DNA of 7,531 bases, from assembly GCA_001828645.1 (NCBI GenBank), contig MHZD01000103.1, positions 1 to 7,531 on the forward strand, given 5' to 3'. This document shows positions 1 to 4,833 of this stretch, one piece after another. Numbering within the stretch: the stretch's first letter is position 1; each line of letters starts with the position of its first letter. Under the pieces are notes generated by a model. It was not told where the DNA came from. It saw only the letters and a list, made by a program, of their open reading frames with translations, and ran no database searches. Origin of the DNA: Planctomycetes bacterium RIFOXYC2_FULL_41_27 (GTDB taxonomy: Bacteria > Planctomycetota > Brocadiia > Brocadiales > Brocadiaceae). A program made the position numbers and the translations under genes.

Positions 1-1
1 T

Positions 2-421
2 GTCATGGACAGGCGCATGGGTTTCAGGATTGTTACCTTGGATGGAGAGGAAGGTGTTATGGCCCATGTAGATTGCAATAGTAATTACAAAGTTGGTAAA
101 TATCGGGTTGATCTGGATTCCTTCGAGAAGGTTGCCATCCCGGCATTAGAAAAGGCCGTGAAGGATAAATCGATTATTGTTATTGATGAAATTGGGAAAA
201 TGGAACTCTTTTCAACAAAATTCGGGGAACTGGTACGTAATATTATTAATGGTGAAAAACCTCTCCTCTGTGTAATAAAGGAGAACGGCGACACTTTTAC
301 TGAAGAAATAAAAAATCGAGAAGATGTCGATTTAGTAACGGTAAATTATGAAAACAGAGAAGGGTTGCCAGAAAAGGTACTTGATATGTTGAAGGCAATG
401 AAAAAATTTAGTTTTGTGTGA
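2..421 (+). CDS. THEP1-type nucleoside triphosphatase, 5'-truncated by the window edge
   Basis: This is the C-terminal part of a THEP1 (DUF265) P-loop NTPase, a small soluble family that hydrolyses ATP, GTP and other NTPs in vitro and whose cell role is unclear. The reading frame is open through the left edge (a Val codon precedes the first ATG at 5), so the gene starts outside the window. About 139 codons are present, against roughly 170-180 for the family. The missing 35-40 residues would carry the Walker A loop. The visible signatures are the post-P-loop strand GFRIVTLDGEEGVMAHV and the Walker B motif with its family tail, IIVIDEIGKMELFS, at about residues 57-70 from the ATG at 5. The basic/aromatic C-terminus ends at TGA 419-421. 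The ATG at 5 should not be taken as the true start. Family assignment is confident; the substrate is unknown. Confidence 0.9.
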   Translation, partial: VMDRRMGFRIVTLDGEEGVMAHVDCNSNYKVGKYRVDLDSFEKVAIPALEKAVKDKSIIVIDEIGKMELFSTKFGELVRNIINGEKPLLCVIKENGDTFTEEIKNREDVDLVTVNYENREGLPEKVLDMLKAMKKFSFV

Positions 422-425
422 GATC

Positions 426-455
426 GTTACATAACTGCGTGTTACGATATGTAAC
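426..455. repeat. 8-bp perfect inverted repeat just after the NTPase stop
   Basis: GTTACATA (426-433) and TATGTAAC (448-455) are exact inverted copies separated by 14 bases, starting 5 bases after the NTPase stop codon. Nested inside is GTTAC-GATAT-GTAAC (441-455). No T-run follows on the plus strand, so it is not a standard intrinsic terminator. It could be an operator or a weak RNA hairpin, or chance in AT-rich DNA. Confidence 0.3.
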
Positions 456-474
456 AGTCGCGTTCATGCCCATT

Positions 475-690
475 TCACAGGTATTTGACAAAACTTGACC
501 ACGTAATCTTCCATAAAATGTCACTATTCGTTATACAATTCTCATAGCGTATTCTTACAGCATCAAATCTTTTCGCTAGATTTTAACTCTCCGCAATATC
601 AACTCTTACAACTTTCATAGATATATAATTTTTTTGTAGAACTCGTGGCATAACATCTGCGCATTTCCCTTATACGACAAATTAGAATAT
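475..690 (-). pseudogene. Decayed thioredoxin-fold gene
   Basis: Reading the minus strand from about 690 down to a TGA at 477-475 gives one frame with a clear thioredoxin-like order of elements. A beta strand (IF-stop-FVV) comes first, then GKCADVMPRVL where the active-site helix belongs (the first Cys of CxxC is lost, one Cys remains). The strand MKVVRVDIAES follows, then the helix NLAKRFDAVRI, where the usual cis-proline after Ile is Arg, then the strand SDILWKIT and the final helix FVKYL. The frame is interrupted by stop codons at 682-684, 670-672 and 583-585. The coding part before the active site is not recognisable. The order and spacing match the C-terminal two thirds of thioredoxin and thioredoxin-like TlpA/DsbE-type proteins. 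With three stops, a lost CxxC and a lost cis-Pro, I read it as a true pseudogene, not a sequencing error. It was recognised by eye only. Confidence 0.6.
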
Positions 691-750
691 CTTGTTTGTT
701 CATAAATTTTTGTAGGTCTCTTTTTTCTCTATTCTTTAGGGATCTACATG

Positions 751-796
751 CTTAAGAAAGGTCAGGGGTTAATTCGTTCTCCCTGATCTTTCTAAG
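751..796 (+). promoter_or_regulatory. Long leader hairpin upstream of the sigma factor gene
   Basis: The left arm CTTAAGAAAGGTCAGGG (751-767) pairs with the right arm CCCTGATCTTTCTAAG (781-796) over 16 base pairs. There is one bulged A and one G-U pair, and the loop is 13 bases. It lies 29 bases before the ATG of the sigma gene, clear of the Shine-Dalgarno sequence. The downstream side is CAAACC with no T-run, so it is not an intrinsic terminator. Possible roles are transcript stabilisation, a protein or small-RNA binding site, or an operator. The structure is seen directly; the function is inference. Confidence 0.6.
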
Positions 797-825
797 CAAA
801 CCAGGAAAGATATTGGAGGAAACAG

Positions 826-1635
826 ATGGAATTCGCTTTTCAAGTTTACATTAAAGACTTAAAAAAAATTTCTCCTCTCACGGTTGAAGAAGAAAAAAGA
901 TTATTTAAAAAACTTTCACAGGGTGATTCTGAGGCAAAAAAATCTATTGTGATAGCTCATCTTCCTCTGGTTATAAAGATTGCCCGCCGGTTTGCCTATT
1001 ATGGTGCATCTCTGCTTGATCTGATCAGTGAAGGAAATATTGGACTTATGCGTGCAGCTGAAAAGTTTGACTACAGGATAGGTCAACGGTTCGGCAAGTA
1101 TGCTTCATGGTGGATTAAATGGACTATCATTCGGGCGTTGATTAACAATTCAAAGACCATACACATTCCCGTCTACATGGCAGAAAAAATTTATAAGTGG
1201 AAGAAAATATCTTCAAAACTAGCAAACACCTTACAGAGACTGCCAGATCGAAATGAAATTGCGGAAGAATTGAATGTCGGCGAAAAACAGTCCCGTTGGA
1301 TAGAAAGAGCCGTAAGAAACACATATACTCTCAATTATGCGCACTTCCAGAAAGATGATTCAATGGAATTTAGTGAATCTATACCAGACGAACGGGTGAA
1401 AATGCCTGAAGACGAATTGATCGAATCTTATGATAAAAAAGAGTTAAGAAGGGTACTGGATATAATCGATCATAGAGATTCACACGTGCTAAAAATGCGA
1501 TATGGATTAGATGGTATAGAACCCATGACACTCCGAGAGGTAAGTGAAAAACTTAATATCAGCCGAGAGTGGGTGAGAAAGATTGAAAAAAAAGCTTTAT
1601 CTAAACTCAACCAACTTATGGCTTGTAACAGATAA
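826..1635 (+). CDS. RNA polymerase sigma factor, sigma-70 family (group 2 RpoD/SigA-like)
   Basis: This 269-residue sigma factor directs core RNA polymerase to a promoter class. It lacks region 1.1. Region 1.2 spans about residues 5-30 (YIKDLKKISPLTVEEE), region 2 about 40-118, region 3 about 120-165 and region 4 about 200-262. Core-binding region 2.2 is visible as DLISEGNIGLMRAAEKFD, and the promoter-melting tryptophans are W95 and W96. In region 2.4 the RpoD signature WWIRQAITRAI reads WWIKWTIIRAL, so the -12-reading Gln and Thr are Trp99 and Ile102. The region 4.2 helix-turn-helix (about 234-253) keeps the -35 contacts R247, E248 and R251, while the usual Gln after R251 is Lys252. Start: ATG with a strong GGAGGA (815-820) five bases upstream. 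No RpoH box is present, and no anti-sigma gene is adjacent. It stops at 1635, six bases before the end of a convergent gene. The regulon is unknown. Confidence 0.93.
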   Translation: MEFAFQVYIKDLKKISPLTVEEEKRLFKKLSQGDSEAKKSIVIAHLPLVIKIARRFAYYGASLLDLISEGNIGLMRAAEKFDYRIGQRFGKYASWWIKWTIIRALINNSKTIHIPVYMAEKIYKWKKISSKLANTLQRLPDRNEIAEELNVGEKQSRWIERAVRNTYTLNYAHFQKDDSMEFSESIPDERVKMPEDELIESYDKKELRRVLDIIDHRDSHVLKMRYGLDGIEPMTLREVSEKLNISREWVRKIEKKALSKLNQLMACNR

Positions 1636-1641
1636 TATCTC

Positions 1642-2859
1642 TTAGAAGTTTAAGTCATACCCCGCAGTCGGAATCCAATCAGCCCTTAAGCCATCCTCAT
1701 TGAGTGGTGTTTGCACATTGACAAATACGAACATTCCTGACCGCGGACTCCACTTGAATCCTGTTGAAAAATCAATAATATTCTTACCAATGGGTGCATT
1801 TTCTAATGTATATCTGCCGATAATATCCGATGCGATAGAAAAGTGGTTATTTCTTTTACCGAAGCCATAATCAACACCAGTGGCGTACACAATCCTGCTT
1901 TGTCCTTCACTTCCGCTATTGAACTCATATCCCAGGTTAAGATGCGGCGTAAAACGGCTGACACTTTTTGAAAATATAAGAAATGGTTTTATGCTGGTTC
2001 TCCCTGTTCCTAAAAGCTCGTTTTTGTTTCCTGTTTGGAGTTTCACATCAAGCGCAGAGGTGAAATCTATCCATTCCGACGTGAACAGATTATACTTACT
2101 TCTCAGAAAAATATCTCCAATGCCTGTAGAAGCACCGGAAACAGAGTCGCTAATCGTTTCTCCAGCTTCAAAACTGTAACCGAGTGTTTCGCCGCTTTTC
2201 CCTTTTTCCTTTGTCTGATTCAATATCCTTCCGTTACTGTCAACATCAAGTTGAACCTGTAGTATAGGTATCAATATGGAAATGTCCCAACGGTCTGTTA
2301 TCCCATACGTGCCATAAAAAGAAAATAAATTGGTCTTCACATTTACATCAAAGTCCAGTTGAAGCAAATTTTTGTCTTTCTGGTTTTCATCTAAGAATAC
2401 AATAGACTTTAAATTGTGTAAATCCTTTCCCTGCAGCTTGGAATAATCAATATAAGTATAAGAGAAGCCGAAGTTAATTTTCCTTTCCCCTAAAGTAGTA
2501 GCCCTCTCGGCAAAAATAGGCCCAAGGCTATCGGTTGTCCTTGTAAATACCTCTAATTCTCTGTCGTACTGAAAGGTAAATCCCCCTCCTGTTGAGCTAA
2601 CCGGGAACGAACCCTTTTCGCTATTTAACTCTGAATTCAGATTTTGAATTTCCAGAAACGAATCTAATGGCACCTGAACGACCGTGACTACGTCTACACC
2701 CCCTGTGGGTCTTTCCTCCTCGAAGACGTTTTTTACAGGAACACCATTTCCACCATACAATGAAGTTATTAAGCCAGACAGATTATTGGCAAAACTGTTA
2801 GTTATCGGAAAAGTGATAATTAACAAAATAAAGAATGTGCTTAATATATGTCTTGTCAT
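1642..2859 (-). CDS. Outer-membrane beta-barrel protein (transporter/Phenol_MetA_deg-like)
   Basis: A 405-residue secreted protein predicted to sit in the outer membrane. The signal peptide covers residues 1-24 (MTRHILSTFFILLIITFPI, cleavage likely after SFA). Residues about 25-110 form a non-barrel region with a glycine-rich turn (SSTGGGF). From about residue 112 there are alternating amphipathic strands, such as INFGFSYTYIDY, LFSFYGTYGITDRWDISILIP, GIGDIFLRSKYNLF and PHLNLGYEF. The motif SLGPIFAERATTLGERK just before the barrel and the ITDRWD turn recall the 'transporter' barrel family (PF13557-like). The last residue is Phe (DLNF), the usual signal for the BAM assembly machinery. The start is supported by GGAG about 11 bases upstream and by the signal peptide. 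No periplasmic or inner-membrane transport partner lies next to it, so the substrate cannot be inferred. It is convergent with the sigma gene and probably transcribed alone. Confidence 0.8.
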   Translation of the reverse strand: MTRHILSTFFILLIITFPITNSFANNLSGLITSLYGGNGVPVKNVFEEERPTGGVDVVTVVQVPLDSFLEIQNLNSELNSEKGSFPVSSTGGGFTFQYDRELEVFTRTTDSLGPIFAERATTLGERKINFGFSYTYIDYSKLQGKDLHNLKSIVFLDENQKDKNLLQLDFDVNVKTNLFSFYGTYGITDRWDISILIPILQVQLDVDSNGRILNQTKEKGKSGETLGYSFEAGETISDSVSGASTGIGDIFLRSKYNLFTSEWIDFTSALDVKLQTGNKNELLGTGRTSIKPFLIFSKSVSRFTPHLNLGYEFNSGSEGQSRIVYATGVDYGFGKRNNHFSIASDIIGRYTLENAPIGKNIIDFSTGFKWSPRSGMFVFVNVQTPLNEDGLRADWIPTAGYDLNF

Positions 2860-2910
2860 TAAGTAGATGACTCCAAATATGGATTAGAAGTAAATGCCTG
2901 CAAATGCATC

Positions 2911-2938
2911 ATTATAGCTACTCCGTCATACTAATGAG
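2911..2938 (-). promoter_or_regulatory. Candidate promoter of the outer-membrane protein gene
   Basis: On the minus strand a perfect TATAAT (plus 2916-2911) lies about 50 bases upstream of the outer-membrane protein ATG. A weak -35, CTCATT (plus 2938-2933), sits at 16-base spacing. The -10 is convincing and the -35 is poor, so an activator may be needed or the match is partly chance. Confidence 0.4.
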
Positions 2939-3150
2939 GCATAACGTCCTTAGTGTCTTGGAACGATTATCACAATTATGGATAACCGCAATATATTACC
3001 ACAAAAAAGTTACTACACAAAAAAATTCTGGCATTCCGACTGCTTCCGTTGGATTGCGTTAGTATTGACTACAGTTTGACTACAGTAAAAAGTATAGGGG
3101 GAGAGGGGATTTTCTGAGTATACGCACAATTATGTAATCTCGTTGTGCCT
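2939..3150. other. Intergenic stretch with no recognisable gene
   Basis: Beyond the repeat listed separately I see no gene here. A 52-codon frame from ATG 2904 to TAG 3060-3062 has no Shine-Dalgarno sequence and no recognisable family, and I do not call it. The segment separates the outer-membrane protein promoter (minus) from the plus-strand remnants downstream. Confidence 0.5.
3065..3086 (+). repeat. Exact 11-bp tandem direct repeat
   Basis: TTGACTACAGT occurs twice back to back (3065-3075 and 3076-3086) with no mismatch. The 11-base period places both copies on the same face of the helix. Winged-helix response regulators of the OmpR/PhoB type commonly bind such direct repeats. Each copy starts with TTGACT, which also resembles a -35 element, and GTATAG at 3092-3097 is a poor -10 at unfavourable spacing. 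The sequence fact is certain; the regulatory meaning is inference. Confidence 0.45.
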
Positions 3151-3377
3151 GGAAAAACACAAAGGAGGATTGAGTTGCTACACATTGTTAAAGAGAAACA
3201 CCCCAAAGCATTCAAGGGTTTACGAGGCTGACTAAAAGGGATATAAAGAGCATTGTAACAGACATTGGCATATTAGAGGAACCAGGGTTAATTGATATTA
3301 AAAGAAAGAAGGAATGCCGGAGATAGTCTATACCCGTGGTAGATTACAGTAAGATAAATTTGGGAATAGCGGTTTAA
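3151..3377 (+). pseudogene. Broken winged-helix regulator, antitoxin-like (COG4190 / HVO_A0114 type)
   Basis: Two reading frames together rebuild the second half of a small HTH regulator of the COG4190 type, a family often found as the antitoxin of toxin-antitoxin pairs. The first frame gives RRIELLHIVKEKHP (about 3163-3204). After an apparent one-base deletion in CCCCAAA (3201-3207), the next frame gives SIQGFTRLTKRDIKSIVTDI, then GILEEPGLIDIKRKKE. An in-frame TAG at 3324-3326 is followed by the expected C-terminal strand, IPVVDYSKINLGIAV, and TAA at 3375-3377. The family pattern is helix, Ser-Ile-x-x-Leu-Ala-x-x-x-x-Arg-Asp, recognition helix, Leu-Glu-x-x-Gly-Leu-Ile and a C-terminal strand. 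The first 40-50 residues of a usual protein of about 110 are not recognisable. I see no intact toxin partner. It was recognised from memory of the family, not by a search. Confidence 0.6.
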
Positions 3378-3472
3378 GGCAGTTATTTTTGAAATTATTC
3401 ATAGCTGGGAAGGCGAAGGAAGAATTAACCGTAAAATAGCTCTATAACTTTTAAGCAGAAGGAGATCAAGCC

Positions 3473-3768
3473 ATGAAAAGGATGTTATTAGTAGTAGTCT
3501 TGCCTTTGTTTATGTGTGATGTTACAAAGGTAACGATAGCAAGCGATATTTGTGGGTATGTATACGATATTAATGATAAAAGTTTGTCTGGGGTGAGATA
3601 TCTGCTAAAGACGGTTATAAAGTTTATAGTGGCGCAACATTAGGTAGTGGCCATTATTGGATTTCTTTAAAGGTAGGAACTTATACCATTAGATACAAGA
3701 AGAAAGGTTATCAAACTCAAACTAATGATGTATGTTTAAAAGAGTACGAAAAAAATATAGAGAGATAG
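3473..3768 (+). pseudogene. Frameshifted small secreted protein with a carboxypeptidase-regulatory-like domain
   Basis: ATG 3473 has a good Shine-Dalgarno sequence (GGAG 3461-3464, spacing 8) and opens a signal peptide (MKRMLLVVVLPLFM, cleavage perhaps after VTIA). The start of a CarboxypepD_reg-type beta-sandwich follows: ICGYVYDINDKSLSGV, the familiar Gly-x-Val-x-Asp...Leu-x-Gly-Val pattern. That frame ends at TAG 3641-3643. From 3595 the next frame continues the domain cleanly: EISAKDGYKVYSG, GHYWISLKVGTYTIRYKKKG, then QTNDVCLKEYEKNIER and TAG at 3766-3768. The join needs one missing base after 3594, in TCTGGGGTGAG. The rebuilt protein is about 98 residues with one Cys near each end of the domain, a possible disulfide. 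A second slip in GAGAGATAG could extend it to 3817 with a CGGC-containing tail. It is either a pseudogene or an assembly error; no slippery heptamer for programmed frameshifting is present. Confidence 0.65.
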
Positions 3769-3860
3769 TTGTGGTGGTTGCAAACCAAATTCCGACACTG
3801 TCACAAATTCCAACTGATTAAATTTTGTTAAGTAATCATAAAAGGAATAGGGTAATTCCA

Positions 3861-3887
3861 GAAAAGCCGTAACATTGACGGCCTTCC
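3861..3887 (-). terminator. Possible terminator after the F5/8C-type protein gene
   Basis: On the minus strand GGAAGGCCGT and ACGGCTTTTC can form a 10-bp stem (GC-rich core, three G-U pairs) with a 7-base loop, about 60 bases after the stop codon of the minus-strand gene. The T-run forms part of the stem and no further Ts follow, so it would be a weak intrinsic terminator. Confidence 0.35.
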
Positions 3888-3945
3888 CTAGTATGTAGAA
3901 CGTTAAACGATATGTAAAATGGCAAAACTACTAAATGCATATCTG

Positions 3946-4833
3946 CTAATTACAGGAGGGGGTTCCGTAGACCTTCCATTCAAAAACAACCGGGTTGGAC
4001 TGCTGTCCATTACATTGTGTGGAAGGTGAAATTTTTTTAACACGGATGGCTTTTGTAGTTATAGGTTCTGGAAATAAATATTCTACATCTCCTATTTCTT
4101 CAATAAATTCATCGTCGGTAATCCATGTAATTCCATCCGTATCTAGATATTGTACTACTCCATTACCGACGTTTCTTCCTGGATCTATATAATCGAAGTC
4201 ATTTGAATCTTCACCACAACTTTCGTTACAATCAGTTGTCTGAATGGTCATTCTGGTGATAGTAACCTCTTTTCCCCAATCGAGCCTGATCCAGCCATGC
4301 TTTCTTTGACCGAGCTTATTTTGAGTTCTTATCCAGTGGTAGTGACAATCTTCCTTTTCTAATTCGTCATTCATCATTTCCGGGCCAAATTCATCGACAC
4401 CACCTCCGCTGCTGGAGGCTATTGCACAGGGTGCGATATTTGAAATGACACTAACGGGTAAAGATTTTGACAATGTATTTGAATTAAAAGTTATTGTCGC
4501 AGTCCCATTAGATATGCCTGCTATTGTGAAAGAGATTTGTCCATTTGAGTTTGTCAGTCCCCCGCTCGGTGCAACAACAGCAACAGATTCTTTATTGCTC
4601 CTTGCAGTAACCGGTACGTTGCTTAATGGACTTTTCTGATCATTGAGAATCTTTACCGTCGCAGTGCTACTGCTCTGAACATCTATAAAAAGTGAATCTG
4701 GCGTAACACTGATGCTATTTGGAAATGCTGTTTGGCAAAATACGAGGGTAAATATAAATATTATAAAATGGTTAATATGTTTTTTGATATGAACCTCGTA
4801 TGTGATATTTTGACTTATTTTACTATTTTCCAT
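3946..4833 (-). CDS. Secreted protein with bacterial Ig-like and F5/8 type C (discoidin-like) domains
   Basis: A 295-residue exported protein. Residues about 22-38 (FIIFIFTLVF core) form a signal peptide with an unusually long n-region. An alternative is a membrane anchor, and Cys33 does not sit in a good lipobox. Residues about 41-130 look like a bacterial Ig-like (Big-1/Big-2) fold: SISVTPDSLFIDV, SPLSNVPVTARS, LTNSNGQISFTIAG, GTATITF. Residues about 136-292 resemble an F5/8C (discoidin, galactose-binding-like) domain: GWIRLDWGKEVTITRMTIQT, DGITWI, KAIRVKKI and VFEWKVYG near the end. C136 and C294 bracket it, a possible disulfide. Such domains usually bind carbohydrate or cell-surface ligands; no catalytic motif is visible. 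The ATG at 4833 lies inside the kinase gene (19-base overlap) and has no good Shine-Dalgarno sequence, so translation is probably coupled to the kinase. No alternative ATG lies before the signal peptide core. Confidence 0.75.
   Translation of the reverse strand: MENSKISQNITYEVHIKKHINHFIIFIFTLVFCQTAFPNSISVTPDSLFIDVQSSSTATVKILNDQKSPLSNVPVTARSNKESVAVVAPSGGLTNSNGQISFTIAGISNGTATITFNSNTLSKSLPVSVISNIAPCAIASSSGGGVDEFGPEMMNDELEKEDCHYHWIRTQNKLGQRKHGWIRLDWGKEVTITRMTIQTTDCNESCGEDSNDFDYIDPGRNVGNGVVQYLDTDGITWITDDEFIEEIGDVEYLFPEPITTKAIRVKKISPSTQCNGQQSNPVVFEWKVYGTPSCN

Noticed and set aside
85..294. Minus-strand open frame inside the NTPase gene
   Set aside because: It lies wholly opposite a confidently identified gene, and its composition is that of an antisense shadow.
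485..540. TTGACA at 485-490 as a sigma-70 promoter for the plus-strand sigma gene
   Set aside because: No acceptable -10 lies 16-18 bases downstream, and the bases fall within the thioredoxin-like remnant read on the other strand.
2904..3062. A 52-codon plus-strand frame starting MHHYSYSVILMRHN
   Set aside because: It has no Shine-Dalgarno sequence and no recognisable family, and it overlaps the divergent promoter. The length is within chance for AT-rich DNA.
3175..3231. An 18-codon TTG-start peptide after a strong AGGAGG at 3163-3168
   Set aside because: The AGGAGG is better explained as two Arg codons of the broken antitoxin-like gene, whose frame it shares; the peptide ends only because of the frameshift.
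3377..3445. A frame reading AVIFEIIHSWEGEG as a toxin remnant after the antitoxin-like gene
   Set aside because: It is short, has no start signal, and does not match any toxin family I can recognise.
3588..3600. Programmed -1 frameshifting in the small secreted-protein gene
   Set aside because: There is no X-XXY-YYZ slippery heptamer in the zero frame and no obvious downstream stimulatory structure; a simple base loss fits better.
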